Shown here in pieces: positions 26,697 to 37,376 of a stretch of 60,553 nt of DNA. Each line of letters begins with the position of its first letter. The stretch's first letter is position 1. The notes under the pieces were generated by a model, which was not told the DNA's origin, ran no database searches, and saw nothing but the letters and a program-made list of their open reading frames with translations. Both the position numbers and the translations under genes were made by a program. Source of the stretch: Cecembia lonarensis LW9 (lineage in GTDB: Bacteria > Bacteroidota > Bacteroidia > Cytophagales > Cyclobacteriaceae); contig NZ_AMGM01000019.1 of assembly GCF_000298295.1 (NCBI RefSeq), forward strand, positions 1 to 60,553. The letters run 5' to 3'.

Positions 26697-28049
26697 TTAT
26701 TTCGCCTTTCTATTGTCAGCCTTTTCCCTATTTGTATAATAGTCTGGTGGGAAACCATTGAGTTGTCGCCATATCTCATACCAGAGCGGTACATCATTCA
26801 GCAAGGCGATACCATCTGCGCCGGAGCCAATTCTCAAAGCATCTGGCCAAGGTTTATCCTCGGGATCCTCTACCACAAGTATTCGGTATTGGCCGTTTAG
26901 TCCTGCAAAATTATCTATGGCATGTACGACCCCCCCAAAAGTTCCATTGGTGATCTGAGGCCAGCCTGAGAATACTATGGCAGGCCAACCATCGAATATG
27001 AATCTCACTTTATTTCCAATCCTTATCAATGGAAAATCTACAGGCTGAACAAACATTTCTACAGCCAACTGTGCATTTCCTGGAAGTATACTGATAATTT
27101 CTGCACCTTCTTTGATTGTCTCACCTATACCTACCTGAATGGCCCTCGTGATATAACCCTCCTGTGGAGCAAGGATATACCTAAATCCGGTTCTTACCTC
27201 ATAATTGGTATATTGATTCTCCAATTTAGTAGCGGTCGCCTCAGCATCAAATTGCGCGGACATGGCTTCATACATATCTGCCGTGGCTTTAGCCATTCTG
27301 TCCCTAAAATCATTATCAATGGCATTAAGTTCTATCTGCGCCGCAATTCTTGCATTGATACTTTTAAGCAGGTCATTCTCTGAAGCGATAAGACCAGCTT
27401 GAACCTCTTGAAAACGTAATTGTCTTTGTTCAAAGTCAGTCAGAGAACGTAAACCCTCTTCAAACAACTTCTCAGCCCGCTTCAACTGTTCTTCACCTAT
27501 TTTAAAATTCACTTTAGCCTGCTCAAATTTGATACTATCTGAAGTAACCTGTAACTCGGCCATTTTCAAACGGTTTTCAGCCTGCTCCCTCCTAAGGACA
27601 TTGTTTTCACGAAGTGCTCCAATTTGAACATCCAATGATTTTACTTTCTCAGCATAAGACCTTGCCGCCATGGACTTGGCGTCTACCTGTAGCCTTGTCC
27701 TGTCCAAAAGCATAGGATCAAAATAATCGTCTTTTATCTCAGAAATAAGTAAAACCGTATCTCCTTTTTGAACATAATCACCTTCACCGACATGCCATTG
27801 TTCAATCCTCCCTGCAATAATAGAATGTACAGTTTGAGGCCTTTGATCCGGTCTCAATGCTGTCACAAATCCTTGAGATCGGATATTTTGTGTCCATGGA
27901 AGAAAAAGGAACAAAAAAGCACCAACAAGTGACCAAACCAGAATTTGTATTCTTTTTCTACTTTCTCCAGTGGGGAAGCTCATTCCAAGGCTTTTATAGC
28001 CATCAACTTTGATCTTATCCCCAATTTTATTTTTTGATATATCTAACAT
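26697..28049 (-). CDS. HlyD family periplasmic adaptor protein
   Basis: 450 residues. One N-terminal transmembrane helix (QILVWSLVGAFLFLFLPW, about 31-50), a lipoyl-like half site IAGRIEQWHVGEGDYVQKGDTVLLI, a long coiled coil (about 125-290) and the second lipoyl half APQEGYITRAIQVGIGETIKEGAEIISILPG. The tail after 340 is a beta-barrel with VRFIFDGWPAIVFSGWP. Links the ABC protein to TolC. It starts 12 bases after the ABC gene. Confidence 0.92.
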   Translation of the reverse strand: MLDISKNKIGDKIKVDGYKSLGMSFPTGESRKRIQILVWSLVGAFLFLFLPWTQNIRSQGFVTALRPDQRPQTVHSIIAGRIEQWHVGEGDYVQKGDTVLLISEIKDDYFDPMLLDRTRLQVDAKSMAARSYAEKVKSLDVQIGALRENNVLRREQAENRLKMAELQVTSDSIKFEQAKVNFKIGEEQLKRAEKLFEEGLRSLTDFEQRQLRFQEVQAGLIASENDLLKSINARIAAQIELNAIDNDFRDRMAKATADMYEAMSAQFDAEATATKLENQYTNYEVRTGFRYILAPQEGYITRAIQVGIGETIKEGAEIISILPGNAQLAVEMFVQPVDFPLIRIGNKVRFIFDGWPAIVFSGWPQITNGTFGGVVHAIDNFAGLNGQYRILVVEDPEDKPWPDALRIGSGADGIALLNDVPLWYEIWRQLNGFPPDYYTNREKADNRKAK

Positions 28050-28060
28050 AACGTATGGGG

Positions 28061-29761
28061 TTATATTTTTTTACTCTTTAAATACACCTCAGAGGATCCA
28101 TCAAAAGATAGCTTACCTTGATCAAGTACTAAAACCCTTGGAAATTTCTTTATAATTTCAGGATCTTCTGACACCATAATTAGGGTCCAATTACCATCGA
28201 GGAGATACTTAATAAAGGCTTCCTGTTCTTCTTTGTTGAAGCAAGAAATGATATCTTCCAACAACAAAGCTTTAGGGTAATTGACCAAACACCTAGCCAA
28301 AATCAGTTTACTGATAATATGCTTGCTAAGATTTTTACCTTCTGGCAATAAAATGGTATCCCAATCCTCGGGAAGTTTGTAGATATACTCCTTCAAACCC
28401 ACCAAATCAATGATTTCCCGTACATGCTTTTCACCGACATCTTTGTGTAAAGTGATATTATCATAAATAGAACCATTGAAAATAGACTGGTGAGACAAAC
28501 TATCACCTATATAACTTCTCAATCGGTCAAGATTCATGGTGTCTATTGGCAGGTCATTGACAATGACTCTGCCATCATGTTCTCCAAAAAGTCCTGCCAT
28601 AAGGTATAATAAAGTACTCTTTCCACTACCGCTTCCTCCTGTAAGGATTACTTTTTCACCAGGATTGATGGAAAAATTGATATTCTTGAGAATATCAAAA
28701 CTGGTGTCCTTCGATTTATAACCTAAATCCCTGACTTCAAACTTTAGACTTTGGCTGTTTGTGGAAAGGGATTTTTCCGTTCCTTCCTGTCTTTCAAGCG
28801 GCAAGTCCAAAACCTGACCGATTTTTTCAGCAGCAGTCAATGTATCGTAAACCGTATCCAAAGAAAGGATTACCTTTTCAACAGAACTTACTATTAGAAT
28901 GATAACCACTTCAGCTGCAATAAACTGACCTATACTGATTTGATTGTCAATCAAAAGCAAACTACCTACAACCAATAATACTGTTACAATTAATGCTTTA
29001 AAGACAATCATAACCTTATATTGTAAGACAAGGACAGCAAAATGCTTGTTCCTGAAATCCACATAAGAGGCCAGCAGCTTGTCAATGGTATTGAAGGGGA
29101 GTTTTGAATTTCCGGCCAGTTTGAAAGTAGCCATCGTCCTGCCTATCTCTTCTAACCAATAGGCTGTTTTATATTTTTGTGTGGAAACTTTAAGATTTGT
29201 TTCCATACCTTTTGGACTGGTATAATAAAATACCAGCACAACCAATGCAATCAGGATTACGCTGAAAATAACAAAGAATATATTGTACAAGGCCAAAAGT
29301 ATCATACCAAAAAATATCTGAACCGTCGCAAAAGAAACGTCAATCAAGATTTTAGCCATTCCTTTTTGCAGATTTACTGCATCAAAAAACCTGTTTACAA
29401 TTTCTGGCGTAAATTTATCCTGAAGCGCATCCAACTTCATTCTTGGTAACCTGTATGCAAAACTAAAGCCTGTTTTTGTAAAAACGCGCTGCTCAAGTTT
29501 TTCCGTAAGGTAGAGCTGGGAAATTTGTAAAAACCCACCAAAGGTGATACCTACTGCTACTACCAGTACCATCAAAAGCCAAGCAGTACTGACTCTTCCT
29601 CCCAACACAAAGTTGACGATGGCCTGAATACCTAATGGATAGATCAAGGAAACAGCACCATTCAGAATGGAGTAGAAATATATGGCGTATACCTCCTTCT
29701 TTTCTTCAGCGATGAGTTTGAAAAACCTCCTCAAAGGGGTTACTGCTAAATCAATTTTCAT
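28061..29761 (-). CDS. Type I ABC exporter (TMD plus NBD) with degenerate ATPase site
   Basis: 566 residues: six-helix transmembrane domain (about 15-300) and NBD (about 340-566), no C39 peptidase domain. Walker A is intact (GGSGSGKST, 375-383), but the other motifs are altered. The Q-loop Gln is replaced by Ser423, the signature reads LSKHI instead of LSGGQ (478-482), Walker B ends LLLED with acid order reversed (E502, D503), the D-loop is SCFN, and the switch His is replaced by E532 (MVSED). A homodimer should bind ATP but hydrolyse it poorly, if at all. Its operon partners are HlyD, TolC and a TetR regulator; it overlaps the tetR gene by 11 bases. Substrate unknown. Confidence 0.88.
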   Translation of the reverse strand: MKIDLAVTPLRRFFKLIAEEKKEVYAIYFYSILNGAVSLIYPLGIQAIVNFVLGGRVSTAWLLMVLVVAVGITFGGFLQISQLYLTEKLEQRVFTKTGFSFAYRLPRMKLDALQDKFTPEIVNRFFDAVNLQKGMAKILIDVSFATVQIFFGMILLALYNIFFVIFSVILIALVVLVFYYTSPKGMETNLKVSTQKYKTAYWLEEIGRTMATFKLAGNSKLPFNTIDKLLASYVDFRNKHFAVLVLQYKVMIVFKALIVTVLLVVGSLLLIDNQISIGQFIAAEVVIILIVSSVEKVILSLDTVYDTLTAAEKIGQVLDLPLERQEGTEKSLSTNSQSLKFEVRDLGYKSKDTSFDILKNINFSINPGEKVILTGGSGSGKSTLLYLMAGLFGEHDGRVIVNDLPIDTMNLDRLRSYIGDSLSHQSIFNGSIYDNITLHKDVGEKHVREIIDLVGLKEYIYKLPEDWDTILLPEGKNLSKHIISKLILARCLVNYPKALLLEDIISCFNKEEQEAFIKYLLDGNWTLIMVSEDPEIIKKFPRVLVLDQGKLSFDGSSEVYLKSKKI

Positions 29762-30431
29762 TTGCTATCGTTTTAAAAACTAATTGATTGAAAAAATCAA
29801 CCCTTCTCTCATCACCTGGTTGGTGCTCAGTCATATCAGGCAAATGTCTTGAATAATAAGACTGCATCAAACTGGATTCCATGACCGTGGACACCAAGGT
29901 CTTGGGATATTGAAAACAGGGGTTGATTTCTTTGATAATTTCGGCTATGATTTCACCCAATTTGAAGTAGTGGTTGAAAAAGCCTTTTTGATATTCTTCA
30001 TCTACCTCTTTGGTCATAATGGCCTTAGCTGCTTCGTCTGTCAATAGCCTTCTAAGAGACAAAGGATCTATAAAATCATTTTTAGTGAATATGGGTCCTT
30101 TAACTAGAATTTTTATGGCAATTTCTAATTTGCGCCTGGGGTCTTCCATATTGGCTGTTCCGAAAATAAAATTCTGTCTCACATAACCCCAATACCAAGA
30201 AGTAAGATACAAAAGTAATTTATGCTTATTTTCAAAATACCTGTAAATTGCTGACTCTGTGCAACCAATCTGCAATGAAAGTTTTTTGAATGAAAAATTT
30301 TCAAATCCCAAATCCATCATCATATGAATGGAATTACGGATTATTTCTTTTCCTAAATCAGAACTGAAAGGATCTTTGAGGTAAATATCCTCATTGACAT
30401 CCACTCGGATTTTTTGTAAAATGCTCTCCAT
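29751..30431 (-). CDS. TetR/AcrR family transcriptional regulator
   Basis: 226 residues. The HTH is at about 33-70: IIRNSIHMMMDLGFENFSFKKLSLQIGCTESAIYRYFENKHKLLLYL, with the family GCTESAIYRYF recognition turn. The C-terminal ligand-binding part is not assignable. First gene of the export operon and translationally overlapping with the ABC gene, so it is likely an autoregulator of tetR-ABC-HlyD-TolC. Direct repeats AAAAAGTTT spaced 21 bases lie 42-71 bases upstream and could be its operator. Confidence 0.9.
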   Translation of the reverse strand: MESILQKIRVDVNEDIYLKDPFSSDLGKEIIRNSIHMMMDLGFENFSFKKLSLQIGCTESAIYRYFENKHKLLLYLTSWYWGYVRQNFIFGTANMEDPRRKLEIAIKILVKGPIFTKNDFIDPLSLRRLLTDEAAKAIMTKEVDEEYQKGFFNHYFKLGEIIAEIIKEINPCFQYPKTLVSTVMESSLMQSYYSRHLPDMTEHQPGDERRVDFFNQLVFKTIANEN

Positions 30432-30472
30432 ATTTTACTGTTGCAAACACAGCACTAACGGATCACCCTCAC

Positions 30473-30502
30473 AAAAAGTTTACTCTATTGTATAAAAAGT
30501 TT
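30473..30502. promoter_or_regulatory. Direct repeats upstream of the tetR operon
   Basis: AAAAAGTTT occurs at 30473-30481 and 30494-30502, a spacing of 21 bases (two helical turns). The position just upstream of the tetR start fits an operator, but no palindrome of classical TetR form is seen. Confidence 0.3.
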
Positions 30503-30888
30503 GCACCACTCACAAAAAAATACAACCTCTTATATTAAGTGCCTGATTATCATTTATATAAATCATTGAATTATATGAACACGCAATAGTTTTTATTAAT
30601 TTTTATTAAAAAACAACCCAAATTAAGTCTGACAGTACGATAAATAAGAATAAAAAACAGGCTATCCCATTAATAGGGACAGCCTGTTTTTTTTATTCAA
30701 GAAGGTATCTGAATCAAATTTCATCCAGCCAAATTTAAGGGCCTTCATTTGACTTATGATACAACTTCATGTGGTTAATTGGAACTTTAAATAGGGTCTG
30801 CTGAAAAAACTTGCACTTTGATCTATTAAGGTTTTCCAGTAAACTATAATTTAAAACACCTTAGCTGTTTTCACCATACCCTAAATAG
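30503..30888. other. Non-coding gap upstream of tetR
   Basis: Nothing coding is supported. It holds the AGGCTGTC-type hairpin at 30652-30692 and AT-rich DNA. A stretch AGGGTCTGCTGAAAA at 30793-30807 vaguely recalls transposon ends but has no partner. Confidence 0.4.
30652..30692. terminator. AGGCTGTC hairpin, likely terminator of the M28 gene
   Basis: ACAGGCTATCCC (30657-30668) pairs with GGGACAGCCTGT (30676-30687), one wobble, flanked by an A-run and a T-run, so it can work on both strands. It lies 196 bases past the M28 stop. The stem sequence is shared with the repeats at 21407-21596 and 57035-57144. Confidence 0.7.
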
Positions 30889-32538
30889 TCACCTTTTCAT
30901 ATATGCTTCTCTTATGGACCTGAATTCTGAGCCATCTTTCCATTGAGGCCAAGCGTTGCTATTGGCTATTCTTAGGCCTACCTGGTAGTAGAGCTTAATT
31001 TCATCTAAAGCAGCTTCCAAGTCCCACTCACCAGGAATATATTTATCTGATGGCTTATGATAATGGTTTAATGTAAAATCCATCTGTCTTTCTAGTCCAT
31101 ATGCTTTCCCCAATTCTACGTGATCTATTCCTGTACCAAAATAAAGCGCTGGAATACCGATTTTAGCAAAATTAAAATGATCTGATCTATAGTAATAACC
31201 CGCGGAAGGAGTAGGCTCAGGGGCACTGTATCTGCCAAGTTTTTGAAGTTCATCATCCAAAAGATCTTCAAGATCAGATTGCCCTACACCGATAACAGAC
31301 ACATCCCTCATTTTACCAATGTGATTTACACCGTCAATATTGATATTGGCCACGGTTTTTTCTTTTGGAAAAATAGGGTTTTCTGCATAATAGGCAGAGC
31401 CCCACAAACCCTGTTCTTCAGCAGTTACCATCAATAGGACAACTGATCTTTCCGGTGGATCAGACTGGAATCCCTTACCCAAAGCCAAGAGTGCTGCTAC
31501 CCCACTGGCATTATCCAGCGCACCGTTATAAATACTATCACCGGTTTCATCTGCCTTTCCTATGCCCAAATGATCCCAATGAGCAGTATAAATCAAATAT
31601 TCATCAGGTCTTTTTGAACCTTCAATCAATGCTATCGCATTTTTTGACTGATCGTAGTTAACCTCTACAGATATCTCACTACTTGCTTTAATTTCCAATG
31701 GAATAGGTTGAAAATCCGGTAAACTGGCTTTTTCCATCCAGGCATCCCCATCTAAACCTGCCAAAGTGAAAAGATGCTTGGCTATTGGTAAGGTCACCCA
31801 GCCTTCGAAAACAGGATTATACTTTTCCTTACCTCTTGAGTCTAAGTAAAGCTTTGGAGAGTTCCAACCATTTTGCACCACGTTAAAACCATAACCTGCA
31901 GGACCTGTATCGTGGATAATTAGTGTGCCTAAAGCCCCTTGTCTGGCAGCTTCTTCAAATTTATAAGTCCATCTTCCATAATAAGTCATGGTATTTCCCC
32001 TAAAAAGATCCGTTTCGTCTTTGCCAAAGCCTGGGTCATTGACCATTACCATGACGATTTTTCCTTCCACATCAAGATTTTCATAATCATTCCACCCATA
32101 CTCTGGAGCAACAATGCCGTATCCGGCAAACACTATTTCAGCATCTTCGAAGCTGACCTTTTGATCAGTACGCTGAGTCCAGATGACATAATCACGGAAT
32201 CCTTGAAGACTTAATTCACCGTCTTGGTGACGGATGCGCATATTTTCTTCAGGCCTTGAAGTAATAGACATCATGGGAACTTCCTGAAAGTAACTGTCCC
32301 CATTCCCCGGTTGAAAACCCAAATTTCTGAATTGTTCCTCCAAATAATTTAAGGTTAAAGTCTCCCCTTCTGAAAAAGGCATTCTCCCCATAAATTCGTC
32401 AGAGGAAAGGGCAATCACATGGGGTTCAAAATCTTCCACTTTGAAGGAAAATTCTTGGCTTTCTTTTTCGGCACAGGCCAAAAAAAACAAGTATGCTGAA
32501 AATATCAGCGGTACTTTAGTGAATTTACTATTGAACAT
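30889..32538 (-). CDS. M28 family zinc peptidase with PA-type insert, lipoprotein
   Basis: 549 residues. Lipoprotein signal with lipobox LACAE. A PA-like insert lies around 140-260. Zinc ligands of M28 are in order: TAHWDHLG (His), GALDNASG (Asp), TAEEQGLWGSAYY (catalytic Glu and ligand Glu), NINIDG (Asp) and NHYHKPSDK (His). Probably an exported aminopeptidase that feeds on peptides. It is a paralogue of the M28 gene at 49727. Divergent from the alpha/beta hydrolase gene; a TATTTTTG box (32559-32566, minus strand) lies upstream. Confidence 0.93.
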   Translation of the reverse strand: MFNSKFTKVPLIFSAYLFFLACAEKESQEFSFKVEDFEPHVIALSSDEFMGRMPFSEGETLTLNYLEEQFRNLGFQPGNGDSYFQEVPMMSITSRPEENMRIRHQDGELSLQGFRDYVIWTQRTDQKVSFEDAEIVFAGYGIVAPEYGWNDYENLDVEGKIVMVMVNDPGFGKDETDLFRGNTMTYYGRWTYKFEEAARQGALGTLIIHDTGPAGYGFNVVQNGWNSPKLYLDSRGKEKYNPVFEGWVTLPIAKHLFTLAGLDGDAWMEKASLPDFQPIPLEIKASSEISVEVNYDQSKNAIALIEGSKRPDEYLIYTAHWDHLGIGKADETGDSIYNGALDNASGVAALLALGKGFQSDPPERSVVLLMVTAEEQGLWGSAYYAENPIFPKEKTVANINIDGVNHIGKMRDVSVIGVGQSDLEDLLDDELQKLGRYSAPEPTPSAGYYYRSDHFNFAKIGIPALYFGTGIDHVELGKAYGLERQMDFTLNHYHKPSDKYIPGEWDLEAALDEIKLYYQVGLRIANSNAWPQWKDGSEFRSIREAYMKR

Positions 32539-32663
32539 ATTGATTGAGATGATTTTTCCAAAAATAACAAAATTTCAATTCCTAAGATTTCCATCCAATC
32601 ATATCAGATATTTGAACCTTTTTATTTTTTAATCCTATTTTTACCAACAATTTAAACCATTCT

Positions 32664-33698
32664 ATGAAAACCGTACTAAAAGTCTTGCTTTTTCTGGCCA
32701 TAGCCTTGGCAGTCACCTATATGCTGGGACCAAAAGCTTCCATAGAACCACTTTCCGGCGATTACCCAGAAGTACCTACGAGAATGTATGATTTGGAAGC
32801 CTATGTAACAAGTAAAGAGGATACGGTAAAAGGATTAAAACCCGGCAACAAGGCAAAAATTGTCTGGGCGGATAGCGTTAATAAAAGCAAAACTTCCTAT
32901 TCAATCGTCTATATACACGGTTTTGGGGCCAGTGAAATGGAAGGTTCACCCGTGCACAGGGAAGTCGCCAAGCATTTTGGTTCCAATCTTTATCTGGTAC
33001 GGCTACCGGAACATGGTATCGATCGGGAAGATGCTATGAAGCACCTTACTGCACAGAAATTGGTGGATGATGTGCGCGAGGCCTATATGATAGGAAAAAG
33101 TTTGGGGGATTCTGTCATTGTGATCGGCACCTCCATGGGCGGGGCATTGTCTTTGGTCCTTGCCTCTGAAAGAGCGGATATGAAAGCGCTTGTGCTTTAT
33201 TCCCCTGCCATCCGTGAAGGAGGAGATGCGCTGGAACAATTTTTCCGACCATGGACCAAGTTTTTGGCTGAAAGGTTTGTGTATGAAAATGGGGTAAGAA
33301 TAACCCCAAGGGAGGGTGATAAAGCTAAATACTGGTCTGAACAGTATCATGTTAATGGCTTTGAAAGTTTAGCTGTACTTTTAAGGAGTAAAATGGTGGG
33401 TGATACATTTTTAAAAATAGAGCTCCCTGTTTTCATGGGATATTATTATAAAAGTGATCAAGAACAGGATTTTGTGGTTTCTGTTCCAAAAATGCTGGAA
33501 ATGTTTGACAGGTTAAAAACACCGGACAGGATGAAAAGAAGGGTTTCCTTTCCTGATACAGGTGACCATGTCATTGCATCAAGTATCACATCGGAAGACT
33601 GGGAATCAGTTTTAAATGAAACAATACTGTTTTTGGAAAATGTTGCAAAAGTCAAGCCTCCTAAATACGAGGAAACTGAATTAGAGGCCGCTTCTTAG
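32664..33698 (+). CDS. Alpha/beta hydrolase, membrane-anchored or exported
   Basis: 344 residues. N-terminal hydrophobic segment (VLKVLLFLAIALAVTYMLG). Alpha/beta-hydrolase core: YIHGFGASEMEGSPVHREVA (oxyanion region), GTSMGGALSLVLAS (nucleophile elbow, Ser in GTSMGG) and GDHVIASS (catalytic His). The catalytic Asp is probably in the FMGYYYKSDQEQDFVV region. Lipase, esterase or peptidase; substrate unknown. Its stop overlaps the convergent DUF1684 gene by four bases. Confidence 0.85.
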   Translation: MKTVLKVLLFLAIALAVTYMLGPKASIEPLSGDYPEVPTRMYDLEAYVTSKEDTVKGLKPGNKAKIVWADSVNKSKTSYSIVYIHGFGASEMEGSPVHREVAKHFGSNLYLVRLPEHGIDREDAMKHLTAQKLVDDVREAYMIGKSLGDSVIVIGTSMGGALSLVLASERADMKALVLYSPAIREGGDALEQFFRPWTKFLAERFVYENGVRITPREGDKAKYWSEQYHVNGFESLAVLLRSKMVGDTFLKIELPVFMGYYYKSDQEQDFVVSVPKMLEMFDRLKTPDRMKRRVSFPDTGDHVIASSITSEDWESVLNETILFLENVAKVKPPKYEETELEAAS

Positions 33699-34597
33699 TG
33701 GTGCCCATAATTTTTATGACCCGATCTGATGGCAAGGTTTAAAATGTTTTGTCTTGGGGGCAGCGGACAGGTTGCATAAGGCGTGTACACACAGGGTGGA
33801 TTGTACGCCTTATTGAAGTCCAAAATAATTTTACCGGAAGCATCAGGCCGCTTAACATACATATAGCGACCACCACCATATGTTTCTACCCCGCTCGTCT
33901 CATCTGCAAAGATCAAAAACAGTTCCTTATCCCCTTCATTTCCTAGGGCATCTATTCGATAAGACTCCCCCTCCCATTGAAATTCAATATATCCAGGGGA
34001 CAAATTTGGGCTTGTTTGGCCAATCACATTGGTAATGGGGATTTCCTTAGCTGGTAGATAAGGGACAAAATCAGCGATAAGTCTCCATTGAAGGGCTACA
34101 GGAAAGCGATCCACGCCTGTGAAAGATGTTACAATTTCTGCTTCATAATCTCTGAGACGAACCCCATACGCATCGGATCTTTTGATAATGGTCCAATGAA
34201 GGCTTCCAAAGGATATAGCTTGGGAAACACTGGCATTAGCATCAAAAATCAAGGTTTTTTCCTGAATTTCAACATCTTCCGCCATTACTCCCTGGACTTC
34301 TGGAATGAAAAACACCCTGTCTTCAACCCATTCAAATTTCCCTATTTCCTCTGGAAAATGTGGAGCTTCCAATTTGAAATCCATATTGTCCCCTGACCCA
34401 AAGGAAGTAAATCCTTCTTCCAACCAATGCAGACCTATCAAATTCAGCCAACCGGTCTCTGAGGTTAATGAAGCCATTTGCTTTTCATGCCAGTCATTGA
34501 TTTCTTCCAAATGCGCTTCTTTAGAAATCTGATGGTTTTGGCCACAGGCCGCCACAATCAACCAGATCAAACCTGAAATCAAAGCTTTTATCTTCAT
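33695..34597 (-). CDS. DUF1684 domain-containing protein, probable lipoprotein
   Basis: 300 residues, N-terminal lipobox (IWLIVAACGQ). Family motifs: LTSETGWLNLIGLHWLEEGFTSFGS, YGVRLRDYEA, RFPVALQWRLIADFVPY, FADETSGVETYGGGRYMYV and the C-terminal DFNKAYNPPCVYTPYATCPLPPRQN, which is the family signature. DUF1684 has no established function. Converges with the alpha/beta hydrolase gene and overlaps it by four bases. Confidence 0.88.
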   Translation of the reverse strand: MKIKALISGLIWLIVAACGQNHQISKEAHLEEINDWHEKQMASLTSETGWLNLIGLHWLEEGFTSFGSGDNMDFKLEAPHFPEEIGKFEWVEDRVFFIPEVQGVMAEDVEIQEKTLIFDANASVSQAISFGSLHWTIIKRSDAYGVRLRDYEAEIVTSFTGVDRFPVALQWRLIADFVPYLPAKEIPITNVIGQTSPNLSPGYIEFQWEGESYRIDALGNEGDKELFLIFADETSGVETYGGGRYMYVKRPDASGKIILDFNKAYNPPCVYTPYATCPLPPRQNILNLAIRSGHKNYGHH

Positions 34598-34724
34598 CTA
34601 AATTTTAAATTAACAGCGGAAAATTAAGCAGTTTTCCAATCAATTAATGAAAAATTCCATGAATGACATAAAAACAAGTTAATTTATTTGCTTATTTGGG
34701 CCAATTCAAACTTTGAACAAACCT

Positions 34725-35483
34725 ATGAAAACCCAGGTACTAACCTTATTATGTTTCCTCATATACTGGAATCTGCCAGCACAAATTGGGGTAAATGCAA
34801 AAAAACCAGATGGTGCCATCCAATTGTTCGATGGCAGCAGGGAGATGTTAGATGAGAAATGGACTTATTGGGAGGGGCCAAGGCTAAAAGCAGAACTTCC
34901 CATAAAATGGCAAATTGTTGAGGATCCGGTCGATGAAGGTTTTGCCATGAACAGCAATGACCCTGCAGCAGCCGGAGGCCTGTATGGTGCAGCCGATATT
35001 GTCACCAAGCAGGAGTTCAAAGATTTCAGATTACATGTGGAATTTTTAGTACAGCAAGAAGGTGGCAATTCAGGTGTTTACCTACAAAACAGGTATGAGA
35101 TACAGATTTTAGATGGAGATTATGGCCTTCATGGCATGGCTGCCATTATCAATGAGCACTTACCAACGGTTCAGGCATACCATGGGGTAGGCAAATGGAA
35201 TGCCTATGATATCCAATTTAGGGCAGCCCGGTTTGAAAATGGTAAGTTGACCGAAAAAGCCCGGGTAACGGTTTACTTTAACGGTCAAAAAATCCACGAG
35301 GATAGGGAGATACAGCAGGTATGGGGAGGTCCCAATTCTGGATTGGATGGAGGAAATGATGGCGGGAAAGGAATTACTGACCGACCCGGGGGAATTAAGC
35401 TACAGGCAGAGGGCCACAATGTACTTTACCGTAATATTTGGATACAGGAGTTAGATTTAGAAAAGAAATCTACTAATTTCTAA
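34725..35483 (+). CDS. DUF1080 (3-keto-disaccharide hydrolase-like) exported protein
   Basis: 252 residues from ATG 34725 with signal peptide (VLTLLCFLIYWNLPAQ). DUF1080 concanavalin-like sandwich: LFDGSREMLDEKWTYWEG, IVTKQEFKDFRLHVEFLV, GGNSGVYLQNRYEIQILDGDYG, WNAYDIQFRAARFENGK, GGIKLQAEGHNVLYRNIWIQEL. Some members hydrolyse 3-keto-glycosides; the substrate here is unknown. The next gene (ABC-F) has its own promoter, so probably monocistronic. Confidence 0.9.
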   Translation: MKTQVLTLLCFLIYWNLPAQIGVNAKKPDGAIQLFDGSREMLDEKWTYWEGPRLKAELPIKWQIVEDPVDEGFAMNSNDPAAAGGLYGAADIVTKQEFKDFRLHVEFLVQQEGGNSGVYLQNRYEIQILDGDYGLHGMAAIINEHLPTVQAYHGVGKWNAYDIQFRAARFENGKLTEKARVTVYFNGQKIHEDREIQQVWGGPNSGLDGGNDGGKGITDRPGGIKLQAEGHNVLYRNIWIQELDLEKKSTNF

Positions 35484-35504
35484 TCAGTATCTATCAATTT
35501 TACC

Positions 35505-35535
35505 CTGCTCTTTGTAATCAAAATGTCTATCTTTG
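35505..35535 (+). promoter_or_regulatory. Candidate promoter for the ABC-F gene
   Basis: TATCTTTG at 35528-35535 is an exact TAnnTTTG; the upstream triplet at the right spacing is CTG (35505-35507) instead of TTG. The ATG is 24 bases downstream of the box. Confidence 0.45.
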
Positions 35536-35553
35536 CCCCTCTAAAAATAATAG

Positions 35554-37173
<1,620 letters not shown>

Positions 37174-37177
37174 TAGA

Positions 37178-37347
37178 CACAAGACTTAAGAATTAAGACT
37201 CAAGATTGATGTACCAAGTACCAAGTTCATGGTACTTAGTACATGGTACTTGATACCTGGTACATTTGATTCTCGCTTCTAGTCTCTAGCTTCTTATGTC
37301 TTATGTCTTGTGTCTTGTGTCTTATGTCTTGTGTCTTATGCCTTATG
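37178..37347. repeat. Heptanucleotide and GTAC repeat block
   Basis: Left arm (37178-37205): four heptads of form NNNAAGA. Centre (37211-37263): GTACCAAG / GGTACTT units in both orientations. Right arm (37292-37347): eight heptads TCTTATG, TCTTGTG and CCTTATG without a gap. The left heptads are the reverse complement of the right pattern (CAYAAGA), so the block is a large imperfect palindrome. It lies between the ABC-F stop and the symporter start. Confidence 0.7.
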
Positions 37348-37376
37348 TTTCGCCTCTAACCTAAACACAATACAGC

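Noticed and set aside
28061..30431. Export operon as a bacteriocin or RiPP secretion system
   Set aside because: The ABC protein lacks a C39 peptidase domain and no small leader-peptide gene or maturation enzyme lies within the operon.
30793..30810. AGGGTCTGCTGAAAAAAC as an insertion-sequence end
   Set aside because: No second end, no target duplication and no transposase fragment nearby.
37292..37347. Heptad array as a CRISPR
   Set aside because: Repeats are contiguous heptads with no spacers and no cas genes nearby.
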